From: Eukaryota sp. TZLM1-RC
Lineage: Eukaryota > Metamonada: BaSk clade
DNA length: 64,000 nucleotides
Direction of reading: 5' to 3'
Assembly (NCBI GenBank): GCA_040285825.1
Contig: JAUPSS010000004.1
Span: forward strand, 6,843,604 to 6,907,603
In this document: one piece after another, positions 10,501-19,294 of the stretch
Layout of the letters: each line of letters begins with the position of its first letter
How positions within the stretch are numbered: position 1 is the stretch's first letter
Made by a program: the position numbers and the translations under genes
The notes under the pieces: generated by a model
What the model was told of the DNA's origin: nothing
Databases searched by the model: none
The model's input: only the letters and a program-made list of their open reading frames with translations

Positions 10501-12798
10501 TTGCAGGAACTTACCTTGGATATTAATTATAATTTACAATTAGCTATTGATGTTAGAGGTACAGCTGCTGATATTACTTTAATTGATAGGGAATTAAGTG
10601 CCAGTGCCCAGTTGTTTACCGCTTTTGGCGATGAATATTATTTAAATTCATTCAATAATGTTATGAACTCTGGCCGTCGAAATTCTTTAGTGAATGAAAT
10701 TTTGACTCTTTCGCTTTCACGTGATGAGCTTGAAGTTTTAAGTGAAGCCACAACAGTTAGGAATGAGATTGAGTACATTGAAGACATTGTTCTAAAGTTG
10801 GCTATTTCAGTCTTTGATGTGGAACCATCCCTTACTGATAGATGGGCTGAATTTACTTACAATATTGAAGAAGAAGCAAATTCTTTTGAAAAGCGTCTAA
10901 GGTACCCTGATACTAGTTGGTACTCCAACTTTGAGGACGATCTTGGTCTTGAAGAATCCAAAAGACTTGAACTTGCTAGGGAAACTGCTACTAATCAGCG
11001 GTGGTTTGATTTATTTGTTGCTTTAATGGCTGATATTGAAGGTACTGCTGATTTAATTGTGCAAGACAGATCGTCAATGATCCAAGAATCTTTGTTTACA
11101 ATTGATAGCTATTACAATTTAATTTGGTTGCTGCTGTTTGGTGTTGCTGGAACATTTGTTGTCATTTTCCTTTTGTTATGGAAAACTTTTAATAATTTGA
11201 ATCAAGGTAAAGCTTTTATTGTTTTGCTATTGGTTCTTGCAATTGGGTTTACTATTCCCGCCTACATTAACCTCAACAACTCTCCATTTAGTGATGCAGA
11301 ATTTGTTTCTTCCTTGGCCCAGGAATTAATTGACGCTTACATTACAATAGCTGTTGATGCAGAGTGGGAGTTTAATTCGTTCAGGAGAAGGGCTCAGTTG
11401 ATCCCTTTTGCCAATACTATTGAAAATTTCACTCCATTGATCAACTCTTACCACACAATGTTAAATTTATTCAATTCTGTTGAAACTAAGTCCTTTTACA
11501 CTTTACCCCCCTTGGATACTCTGGCAGACGATCTCAGTGATATTGCCAACCAAATAACACCCCTTGCAGAATCACTGTACGAAATGTCTCTTACTGCGGC
11601 TAAGTTGGTTGTTTCAGATGTTAATGATCATTTTTCTGAAGTAGGTAACTTTACTTGGGATTATTCTCTTTTGAACGAAGAAGAACGCACAAGATGGGAA
11701 CTACCAAGTGGTAAAAGTATCACAAATGAGGAAGATGACATGGCCTTGGAGTTTGACGAAAGGCTTGATCTTGCATTTGCTATCATTTCGTCCCGTTACT
11801 ATACACTTACAGTAGAGTCGATTGTTGACCTTTTCGACAATTTTAGAAGTATTGCCCGTGACTTTGCTTTGCACTCATCAAATGATATGGTTGCTGTTGC
11901 TGAACAAACCCAATCAACTGTCCTTCTTTCTGTTATTGGGGTGGCAGCTACAGTTTTTTGTTTCTTTTTGTCTTATTTGTACTGTGGTGCAAGAATGGAA
12001 AAAACCAAAGCCTTTGTCAAACAGCAATTGAACTTTCAAATCCTAATGAAATACACCAAACAATATGTGTTTTCTCTTTTTGCAATCTTTATTGTGCTAT
12101 CTCTATTTTACATTGTTTCTATTTTCAGTTTCATTTATCTCCGCGACTACCCCAATCTGCTCCTAAATACTGGAAGACGATCTGTATTATCAAGTAATTC
12201 GCTCTATTATCTCAACAATGCATTTACTTCCAGCAACCCTGTTTCTAGTCTCAATTCAGCTCGCAATGATGCTAGAGAAGTTTTAAGATTGCACCAACAT
12301 TTGGTTGAATCTCGTCTAGATGATGATACCTACCAGTCTGATTTACTTTTTGCTACAAATTTCGATGATTTTGATAGACGATTTGTTTACGATGGTGAAG
12401 AACAGCATCATGGATTACATTCTCTCGTTGTAAACTATGTCACTAGGTTGACTTCTTTTACATTGGGAGAAGGCGAAACTGAACACTCCCTTGACAGTCC
12501 AGAAGTTGATAGACTTAATCAACTTGGTGATGTTTTGCTGACCCTTTCCTTTGATTCAGTTGATTATCTTCGAGACTACGTTGTTGGAAGAATATCAATG
12601 CTCTTTACATTTCTATTGGTGATTTTCATTGGCTCTATTGGTGTCATTTTGGGAACTTATGTTTTTATTTTCAGAAAAATGTTGAGCACTTTGCACACAG
12701 TCGAAGATACTCAAATTGAGTTTTTGAGTATGATGTCAGATGATATTCTTTCTGGAGTTTCTGTTATCAGAGACTATATTGCCGAATGCGATTTTTAG
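7516..12798 (+). CDS. Large multipass membrane protein, Tmc-like/receptor type
   Basis: A 1760-aa uninterrupted ORF with an ATG at 7516 and stop TAG at 12796. By eye it has about eight hydrophobic segments in the first 335 residues. A mostly helical cytosolic region follows (about 335-630), rich in short coiled coils and ending in a Ser/Lys-rich stretch. Then come three repeats of membrane helix, large acidic extracellular helical domain and membrane helix (helices near 635-665, 845-870, 975-997, 1210-1255, 1465-1490, 1510-1535 and 1690-1715). A short cytosolic tail ends it. The N-terminal membrane block plus helical repeats resembles the TmcB/TmcC-like proteins expanded in several protists, which often carry PAS or cyclase domains; none is seen here. 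A sensory or scaffold role at the surface is inference. It converges on the Rab gene with a 93-bp gap. Confidence 0.75.
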   Translation: MSNPSSHYSLTTENERRVRSFWDKLFAVFDVLRYQNHPFLTTIALLIQLFQIIGFVLRTTKFHPIFDIGPVLRYTSLAYYFDFRANSRLSFFLGGGGLLLILVTLFGYLYTRVSSHSRHQSWFITVTRLLNGTVCTVLFIPLLSIFLSFIPCGRVVPDDLSHEVLTFHEGVQNCSSTVGIFTRGLAIFLAILLCLFCLARVCCVEGNDSPASKAPFSRSFNRVQFFSLVSIFLFMFIFFLFHNRYWLFRFTYLAASVTSTLLFLYHLPYYSRRTNSKVAVGLGIWLGTAIAFLFQSFIFLFASTNVVVDSFLYYSFMIISAVGAWYLTLIRYRKLEEFLTAARSELIKHGVLDSNYTLNEEVELTGLDYEVFQTSSVFELDALCRIMQPKPNSSEFKTTIKWIFTNLDYRFAESVDFICLKLNIEINLFKDSVSAAIAFNSLKNMDIDLRIDQKCLIHRLSQELETLRRQQSTGQSVDSSSFLQLQRQQKQIASLHRDCLEALYAFWSSLSSNKVDLNVLPPILEKVQSTKRVIESSFSKLFHNSADHQSLLLAYASYVREVECDEERANAIEEQAQLLSASDKSSSHGSTSFSGSLTMSSKDRDKQKKSKLSAISKSGFVNSKKKRKSAIKMLSTSILVALSILLAISIGSYIVSVTVLGLVEDKMDQLYELASVDIVSRNVGLFANRMYLNQSLGFDIRNQAETVLFESEHLNFHLRRLILPNIPSQDPSICPRAGDRQVNPPSAEVQAVLKDPRFPIVFNRDFVPPTAESQILSTFTLGLRHALEASLFAKRVIDGEAITLVGLDAVSNSLTGISNAVAYMSDYFIADSDSFFDFSFILQLFFVFVVVVTIFVIGFVLFARSFSKIATERAAILNLFLYIPKDEVKRILEDPKFHFKTKKKKRSKTFNQINDLDGILETSRQEIFSSSESEEEADKNKPKAFSVEEEESVVVDIEENSQEVKFVSLSLRIIMSTVCIFVFILIALILLFSQNLQELTLDINYNLQLAIDVRGTAADITLIDRELSASAQLFTAFGDEYYLNSFNNVMNSGRRNSLVNEILTLSLSRDELEVLSEATTVRNEIEYIEDIVLKLAISVFDVEPSLTDRWAEFTYNIEEEANSFEKRLRYPDTSWYSNFEDDLGLEESKRLELARETATNQRWFDLFVALMADIEGTADLIVQDRSSMIQESLFTIDSYYNLIWLLLFGVAGTFVVIFLLLWKTFNNLNQGKAFIVLLLVLAIGFTIPAYINLNNSPFSDAEFVSSLAQELIDAYITIAVDAEWEFNSFRRRAQLIPFANTIENFTPLINSYHTMLNLFNSVETKSFYTLPPLDTLADDLSDIANQITPLAESLYEMSLTAAKLVVSDVNDHFSEVGNFTWDYSLLNEEERTRWELPSGKSITNEEDDMALEFDERLDLAFAIISSRYYTLTVESIVDLFDNFRSIARDFALHSSNDMVAVAEQTQSTVLLSVIGVAATVFCFFLSYLYCGARMEKTKAFVKQQLNFQILMKYTKQYVFSLFAIFIVLSLFYIVSIFSFIYLRDYPNLLLNTGRRSVLSSNSLYYLNNAFTSSNPVSSLNSARNDAREVLRLHQHLVESRLDDDTYQSDLLFATNFDDFDRRFVYDGEEQHHGLHSLVVNYVTRLTSFTLGEGETEHSLDSPEVDRLNQLGDVLLTLSFDSVDYLRDYVVGRISMLFTFLLVIFIGSIGVILGTYVFIFRKMLSTLHTVEDTQIEFLSMMSDDILSGVSVIRDYIAECDF

Positions 12799-12891
12799 TA
12801 TTAATTACCTAATTTAAATGTATTATATTTTATTTAATAAATAGTATTATTTTTTACAAGTTAAAAGAACATTGGGAAAAGAGATAATAGA

Positions 12892-13776
12892 TCAACAGCT
12901 ACAGCTCTGCTTCTTGGTACTGTCTTCCTCCACACTTACGTCATCACTTCCTTCTGTCATGTGTCCAGAAATACTTGGTATGGTATCGTCAAAATTAACA
13001 AACTCGGCACCTTGGCTTTCAGTCTCACCGGGGGACAGCAATTCCAAATGCCGAAGGAGCAAAACAGCGGCCATTCTATCAAAAAGTTCTTCAACTCCGT
13101 ATCCAGAGCGAGAACTCGCTTCAAGGTACTCTGCGGAAATTCCGGCAGCCACTTCACCACCCTCATTCTTCGATATACATCCCCAAGCACCAGCTCCACT
13201 TAAAGAGTGGTCATTTGACTCAAAGGAATGGTTGTCAAGAGAAGAAGATTGTGAATTACGGAGATCAGTTTTAAGGCCAACCACAAACAATAAAGGTCTG
13301 GAAGCATCATTGGTACAAACGTCATCAACTCGCGCACACCACTGTGGGACATTGGAGAGTGACTTTGGAGAGGACACGTCGAAGCAGAGTAAAGCCGCAT
13401 GTGAATTTCTGAAATAGTTGGAAGTTAAACTACTGAGACTACTTTCCTGGCCCGCAGTATCCCACAGTTGAAGTGTTATTTTACAACCCTCTATAACATA
13501 CTCATGAGTGGAATACTCAACACCAACAGTAGCATGGTAGAAAGGAGAGAACTCACCTTTTGTGAGACGATTAACAAGTGTAGTTTTGCCTACAGCTGCA
13601 TCCCCTATTACACAAACTTTAAATGAAAACCCAGTTTGTGTGTCCAGTTCTAGTTCTGAAAGAAGTCTAACAATTCGAGTGGCCAGAGAAGGCTGGGAAG
13701 GGTCGCTTGTGGTATCTTGAGGTTTACCTAGACCTGAAACAAGACATCCTAAAGTTGGGTACCTTGTCTTAGACAT
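12892..13776 (-). CDS. Rab-family small GTPase
   Basis: A 294-aa ORF, ATG at 13776, stop TGA at 12892-12894. The G motifs are in order: P-loop 'GDAAVGKTT', switch I Thr in 'HATVGVEYSTHEY', G3 'WDTAGQES', G4 'GLKTDL' (a variant of NKxD) and a G5-like 'EASSRSGYGVEELF'. The C-terminus 'KKQSCSC' is a double-cysteine prenylation signal, so the protein should be geranylgeranylated and sit on membranes of the secretory or endocytic system. It is longer than a usual Rab (about 200-220 aa) because of a roughly 45-residue N-terminal extension and an insert between G4 and G5. I cannot assign a Rab subfamily. It is convergent with the large membrane protein gene. Confidence 0.85.
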   Translation of the reverse strand: MSKTRYPTLGCLVSGLGKPQDTTSDPSQPSLATRIVRLLSELELDTQTGFSFKVCVIGDAAVGKTTLVNRLTKGEFSPFYHATVGVEYSTHEYVIEGCKITLQLWDTAGQESSLSSLTSNYFRNSHAALLCFDVSSPKSLSNVPQWCARVDDVCTNDASRPLLFVVGLKTDLRNSQSSSLDNHSFESNDHSLSGAGAWGCISKNEGGEVAAGISAEYLEASSRSGYGVEELFDRMAAVLLLRHLELLSPGETESQGAEFVNFDDTIPSISGHMTEGSDDVSVEEDSTKKQSCSC

Positions 13777-13919
13777 CGGCTAAAAGCACGGTAATGTCAA
13801 AAATCAAAAACCTGTTGAGAACTGAAGTGCAAGGAGAGAATCTGAGATGGTGTTTTTCTGTGGGAAATTCCCATAAATACACGATCAATTTTCGTGTGGA
13901 ATAATTACAAAAAGTTTTT

Positions 13920-13948
13920 GTAGATAGTTTTTGTCAAAAACTATCTAC
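13920..13948. other. Perfect 14-bp inverted repeat at the Fanzor F2 stop codon
   Basis: The arms 'gtagatagtttttg' (13920-13933) and 'caaaaactatctac' (13935-13948) are perfect reverse complements with one base between them. The right arm overlaps the TAG stop of Fanzor F2 (13941-13943). A second small inverted repeat, 'acacga'/'tcgtgt', lies at about 13879-13897. TnpB-family elements end just after the nuclease gene in a structured region that doubles as guide-RNA scaffold and element end. This palindrome sits where such a structure would be expected, but its role is inferred from position only. Confidence 0.6.
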
Positions 13949-15742
13949 TACACAGATACTGAGGTCTTTCATTACCACTCATTCTGGCTTCAGCAATTGC
14001 AAACATATTCAGACAAGCCAGCTTATTTCTATTGAAGAGCTTTGTTGAGCCTTTGTTACTGAGTTTGCAACTCTCGCTATTACAAGCTAATAAACCATTA
14101 CATGTAGTAACAGGAGTCTTTTCTCTTCTATACACTCTGGGATTTGTTACTCTCAAAAACGTAGCAACCTTTTCAAAACAAACAGGACATTTTGCTGAAG
14201 TGAAAGCTTCATTGATCATCAATACTTCAAATCCATTTCTTTTCAGAAATTGAATCCATCCAATGCCTCGAGTAGGTCTCTGATGTTTCAAATTTTTAAA
14301 ACCTTTTTTACCATAATCACCCATTAGTATTAAAGTGTCTTTCGGGTTGCCAAACTGTTGAACAAGGCTTTTTAACAACCAACTTTCAGTCTTTTGCTTG
14401 TGAATGAAAGCTTGCATTTTATGAATGCTCCACAAGTCAAGACTATAAAAGTCAATTGTCAAAAAAAATTGCCGAAGTTTGGCAACCACATAGTTGGAAA
14501 AGTCTATAAAAGTCGCCGAATTTGCAGCAAATGCTGATAATTCGGTGTTTGCATCTTCAATTGTCATTTCGTTAGACTCTATCATTTGGTTCCTGTCGTA
14601 ACCTACCTCAGTACACTTTGTCGCCCATCGTTTTTGCTTTTCATTCATCCTACTTTTCCAAGACCAGGACATCTGAGTCATTCTCAACCATTTGTACTTC
14701 TTGTCTCCATTCATCACCCTACTATTTCTTTGCTGTTCACTTTCATGTTCAGGCACCATGGCTAGTTTTTGATCAGTCTTTTTACTCTCAAAATACAATA
14801 AATCACGTTTTCCAGGATCACAACCAACAATTCGTTTGTCTAGAAAAGTATCAACATCAACATCATGAATATTTAAATCAGAAATACTGGCCTTGTTGTC
14901 TGGCTTACATTTCTGACCTTGTAAATCCTGACGACCAAATTCTACTGCAATATTAAAACCATCTGTGTGGATAATTTTGTTGAATTTATAGCTCTTCTGT
15001 TTGAACATTGGTTGGTTCAAATCGACAATATTAGACCAAAAGTCAAATTGCTAAGGTGGTTTGAATTTCTTAATTTGGGCTAGTGTATTGGACATTTTTC
15101 AGCGTCTGTGTAGGTCATAAATCATCCATTAATGTTTGTTTGATAAATTCTCCATATTGTTCTTGTATCAATAGGAAAATATCCAGGGCTTACAGTGGTT
15201 GAAACGGGAGAAATATGATAAGGTTTTTTCTCTCTACTGGAAATATATTGAGCAATTGCAATTGCTGGTTTTAGAAATATTTGAGGATCTGTTTTAACAG
15301 CGTCTGCAAAAAAATGTATATCCACTGGAACTATATTATCAACAAAATTCTCGTCAGTGACCAAATTCTCAAATTTGACAGGTAAATGGCTCAATAAGTT
15401 TTCATAAATGTCTCTACGTTCATTATTTCTTATATCATGCTGTTCACATAAATCGAAAAATTCGTCAATCAGAAGGTCTGAATTATTTTCTGGATGATGA
15501 AACAAAGCAATCAAGCAATTTCTATCATCAACTAAAAAGAAGTTTTTGAATTGTAGAAGCCTAAATCTATATAGTGAAATAATTGTAGATAATGGCGTTG
15601 AGTATCTACCCAGTTTGTGCATTTCTACTAACACATTTTCCACATCTGGTTTTTCAAAATAAACATTAATAAAACGACTGATATGTTTTTCATGATCTAG
15701 TTTCAAATTATTCTCAAAATTGGTAAACATTACTGGGGCCAT
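13941..15742 (-). pseudogene. Fanzor (eukaryotic TnpB-like nuclease), locus F2, inactivated
   Basis: Two long minus frames make up one Fanzor gene. The N-terminal part is 15122-15742 (206 aa, ATG at 15742). The C-terminal part is 13941 to about 15090, containing RuvC-I 'VGCDPGKRDLLYFES', the 'LILMGDYGKKGFKNLKHQ' strand, the relocated-glutamate and zinc-ribbon start 'MINEAFTSAKCPVCF', a second Cys pair region and RuvC-III 'FNRNKLACLNMF'. Between the parts lie a TGA at 15122, a frameshift near 15090 and a TAG near 15050. The RuvC-III aspartate, present in related F1 ('NRDQNASLN'), is asparagine here (codon 14025-14027), so the nuclease would be dead even if read through. The C-terminal frame is otherwise open over 350 codons, so decay is fairly recent. 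A short LTR element sits 20 bp upstream. Confidence 0.85.
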
Positions 15743-15761
15743 TTACTCAGGTGGTCTACTG

Positions 15762-15900
15762 TGTTGTTGTTGAACTCATATTGAATTAGTAGGTTTCTTT
15801 GTATTTCGACTGATGACGTGATACTCATTTATGAATCAGTTTTATTAATAAACTTAGATTTCTCTCTCTCCTTCGTGTGTTCATCTGCCTAACGGCATCA
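15762..15900 (+). repeat. 5' LTR of the short LTR element
   Basis: 139 bp, TG...CA ends, identical to the copy at 16451-16589. It is preceded by the target duplication ACTG. A 'taataaa' motif near 15848 may be the polyadenylation signal. Confidence 0.85.
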
Positions 15901-16019
15901 ATAATTATTGGCCCTTCTTATTTCAGATGACTGTTCCCTCTGTTAACCTGACGTCTCTTTCTTCCATGAAAGTTGAAAGTGTTCTTCTGTTCCTATAGGA
16001 GTGAAAGATTTATTCTTCG

Positions 16020-16409
16020 GTGACTCCTAAGAAAGAGCTTGTTCCAGCAAGACTCTTGGTCGATTCTTTTCTGTTAGAGTCCCTATCTCTCCAGAAATCC
16101 GACGTCTCATCCAGTGACGATGTTCTTCTCAGACATCTACAATCTGTCGTATCGTTCGTCACGTACGAAGATTTTAGTCTGGCTATGTCAGAACTGAAGC
16201 TTGATGTCCGTATTGGTGACGTCCGAGAACGCATGTCCTGTTACCTGCGACGTTTCCTCCAGGTAAAGAGTAGGGCTTCCGGACTGAAGTTGCCAGACAT
16301 AGCTTTTCTGAACCGATTTGCCAGAGGAATTCTTCCCGTAGGTCTCCAACGTTCTCATACCAACGATGCACCGGAGAATTTAACAAACCCCATATCTTCC
16401 CTCTATTGA
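16020..16409 (+). pseudogene. Gag-like frame inside the short LTR element
   Basis: A 129-codon frame with no ATG until 'MSELKLDVRIGD'. The segment 'RERMSCYLRRFLQVKSRA' followed by 'FLNRFARGILPVGLQ' has the look of a retroviral-type capsid C-terminal helix bundle, so I read it as a gag remnant. No protease, reverse transcriptase or integrase is present. Confidence 0.45.
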
Positions 16410-16450
16410 GCCAGTACTGTATTTGTCCTCAGAAAAGTGGAAAAAAGTAG

Positions 16451-16589
16451 TGTTGTTGTTGAACTCATATTGAATTAGTAGGTTTCTTTGTATTTCGACT
16501 GATGACGTGATACTCATTTATGAATCAGTTTTATTAATAAACTTAGATTTCTCTCTCTCCTTCGTGTGTTCATCTGCCTAACGGCATCA
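16451..16589 (+). repeat. 3' LTR of the short LTR element
   Basis: 139 bp, identical to 15762-15900, preceded by a purine-rich tract and followed by ACTG, the second copy of the target duplication. Confidence 0.85.
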
Positions 16590-17079
16590 ACTGAAGCCAT
16601 CAGTTGGAAATCGTGGAAAAAACTCAGGCCTATATCTCAAATGGTCTACATAACTTATAGTTTTGTTCAACTTTGGTTGTTCAAAGATAGTCGATAATCT
16701 ATAATCTCTTTCAATGACCTACTCTCTCCGCTCCAATGACCTATTTACATGTGTCAAGAGAAATACTCGCACAGTTAAAACCACTGCTGATCAACGACCT
16801 TCACTACTTCAGTACATACCCCCTTCCTTTCCAGACCAAAACTTCATCAATGATATCGTATTCTTTTATTCAGATCATAAAACAAGGGTCAATAAATTGG
16901 GGCAACTATATTCTAGGTTTTACGGTCAAGGTGGTATGAATGTCTTTACTACAAAAAATGATAGTTCGATTTAGATATTGTATAATTTATCTTCCAATAA
17001 ATTTGATGATTTATTTAATGAAATTTGATGATTGTAAATGGATCCATTTTCTGCCATGATCAAATGAGATAATTGTTAA
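16590..17079 (+). other. Stretch between LTR element and LINE; one small unassigned frame
   Basis: Contains an 86-codon frame from an ATG at 16714 to 16974 ('...NDIVFFYSDHKTRVNKLGQ...') that I do not recognise. It could be the 5' part of the following LINE or the original flank of Fanzor F2 split by the LTR insertion. Confidence 0.3.
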
Positions 17080-19135
17080 GTGGAAGAGTCGAAGTTGAAA
17101 CATGATGGCTGTGGTTTTCATTTGATACTGATATTTGCTACTGATGTATTATTTCGCCAAAATGAATCCAATGTTTGTATGTCATTGGATTTTAGTAATG
17201 CTTTCAATTCACTCAGTCGTCGCAGTATCCATGGTGCTCTATTGCAATATATGCCGGAATTAATGCCGTATTTTCAATCAACATATTGCACATATTCTAA
17301 TTTACATTTTGGTAATAACATTTTGAGTTCATCAAGTGGTGTAAAGCAAGGAGATCCGTTAGGACCTCTTTTGTTTTGTTTAGCCATTCATCCTATTTTA
17401 CTGCAAATTCAAGAGATGTTTCCTTCGCTAAAAATGATTGCATATATGGATGATGTTGTGCTTATTGGTGATTTAAATATTGTGAAACAAGCAACTGTAT
17501 GTTTTAAAGAATTATTTACCAAAATTGGTCTCCGACTTAATTTACTTAAATGTGTTTTGTTATCGAATTCTTTAGTTTCCACAATAGTTGATGGTATTGA
17601 AATTCAAGCCAAATTATATTCAATTGATGTTATTCGTCATTTGGGTTCGTTTTTAAAAAATAATGGTGAAATTACCAAAAAATTGTTTGAAAAGTTGAAC
17701 TCAATTTCTGACAAAATTGACCGAATGATGAATTTAGATATACAAAAACACATCAAATTTACCATTATAAGACTGTTTTAGTTCCAATTTTAATCATATA
17801 TTTCGATCTACAAATCCTCTCGTCACTAGACCTTTGGCTCAGAAGTTTAATGAATTGCGTGCAAAAGTTCTGTCTCAATTACTGGGATGTAAAATGTTCC
17901 AAATTCCAGATCATGCTTACCTTAGTCCACATTATAGCGGTTTAGGGTGGACGAAGGCTTCTATTCTTACCTCGTGTGCATTTGTTGGAGGATGCAGAAA
18001 TGCAATCTTTGAGTTTTCTGAAAGATTTGCAGATTGGGAAGATTTATTGATGACAACGCACAGTTCCACTGTTTTTGCATTAAATGAAGAAATTTCAAAA
18101 ATTGATGTAGAAAAATGGGGTCGATGTTTTCCCCAATCATTCAATGGCAATATTCCAGAAAAAACTGTTTTAAATTTGAAGTACACTCTTCGAACATTAC
18201 AGAAACGATTGATTGGAATGTATGAAAAAGATCTTTATAATAATATATGCAGCTCGGCTGTTTTAAATCAAGATCTTCACTCATTGTTATTGGAAAAGGG
18301 TGTTTGTGAAAACAAGTCATCAGATCTTCACTTTTGTAACCATTGTACCACGAAGATTTGGATTGTGTGCCACTAATGAAGCATTTGTAACAAAAATGAG
18401 ATTATATTTGAATATCCCCATTAATCAATTATTTTCAAAAGAAAAATGTATTTGTTCAAATTCACCTCAACTCACTTTGCACCATGCTCTGAATTGTTCT
18501 AAATTGATAACTTATCGTTCTTCATTACATGATGCTGTTAGAGACACTGTTTTCAATATGGCACAAACTGCAAGAATATCTTGTATCAAAGAGCCCCTGC
18601 TGAAGGAACACTTTCTCTGAATAATTTTGGTTCTGATGATAGAAGTGATGTATACTGTGATTGGATTGATAATTCTGAAGCTATTGTTGACTTTGTCTCA
18701 TGTAATGTTGCAAATGATACTTTGGTTCACAGAAGAAAACTTAATCCTGTGGCTGCTCTGGATTTTAAAGCAAAAGAGAAACATAGAAAATATGATAAAG
18801 ATATTGAAGAGTCTAATGTTGATAGAAATACACAGCTGGTTTTTATTGCTTTCCCATTTTCGATAAATGGAAGATTATCAGATGAAGCAGAAACTTTTTT
18901 GAATGACTTCCAAAAATTGGTGCAAGAAAAACCTATGAAAAGATTTGATATTTTTTTATGGCGTTCACGGATTCAATTTGCCATTATTAATAGATTACCA
19001 CGGTTTTTCAATCGAATAAGAGAAGCTTTAGCTAGACAGCAAGCAGATCAAGATTTTGTAGAGGAAATCTTGGTTCAATGATAGTCGTCCCATTAGTTAT
19101 GAGTTAATTTAATTAAGTGTGCAAATTCAATAAAT
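17080..19135 (+). mobile_element. LINE (non-LTR retrotransposon) with reverse transcriptase and restriction-like endonuclease, decayed
   Basis: The reverse transcriptase frame (17080-17781) has motif A 'CMSLDFSNAFNSLSRR', motif B 'SSGVKQGDPLGPLLF' and motif C 'IAYMDDVVLIGD'. After frame changes at about 17800, 18370 and 18600 the element continues with a CCHC knuckle 'CICSNSPQLTLHHALNC' and a C-terminal domain 'SDVYCDWIDNSEAIVDFVSC...KEKHRKYDKDIE', which fits the restriction-like endonuclease of R2/R4-type LINEs. The 3' untranslated end reads to about 19135. The 5' end is unclear and RT motifs 0-2 are missing. Frame breaks make this copy inactive. Its 3' end recurs at 37530-38178 and 51090-51425. 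Confidence 0.8.
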
Positions 19136-19294
19136 ATTATTTGATACATTTCATACTTTCTTCAAACATCATTCAAACTTATTCCAACCTTCATTCTTGG
19201 TGTGATCGTCCACAGATGTTCTAGAATTCTCGAATAATTGGCCACCAATCTCAGTGAGCCCATTTCTCCTCTAGAACAATACGTAGCTTTAGAG
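19136..19294. other. Spacer between LINE 3' end and Fanzor F3 stop; possible structured tail
   Basis: No gene. Read on the minus strand this is the sequence directly downstream of Fanzor F3. It holds an 8-bp inverted pair 'gttctaga'/'tctagaac' separated by about 45 bases, which could be part of a guide-RNA or element-end structure. Confidence 0.3.

Larger units (their letters stand above)
15762..16589 (+). mobile_element. Non-autonomous short LTR retrotransposon (TRIM/gag-only type)
   Basis: Two 139-bp direct repeats (15762-15900 and 16451-16589), identical by eye, start with 'tgttgttgttgaac' and end with 'ctaacggcatca', so they have the TG...CA ends of LTRs. The 550-bp interior carries a gag-like reading frame and a purine-rich tract 'aaaagtggaaaaaagtag' directly before the right LTR, as expected for the polypurine tract. 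A 4-bp target duplication ACTG flanks the element (15758-15761 and 16590-16593). LTR size, 'tgttgt' start, polypurine tract and 4-bp duplication resemble the full gypsy element at 38185-45087, which could supply the missing enzymes. Identical LTRs mean a recent insertion. Confidence 0.85.

Noticed and set aside
15040-15125. An intron joining the two halves of Fanzor F2
   Set aside because: No GT-AG pair here removes both stops and the frame change while resembling the 29-30-nt RPL8 introns. With the mutated RuvC-III Asp, a pseudogene is simpler.
15758-16593. Shared insertion sequence preference because the two LTR-element duplications (ACTG and CAGT) are reverse complements
   Set aside because: With four-base duplications and only two insertions the coincidence carries too little weight.
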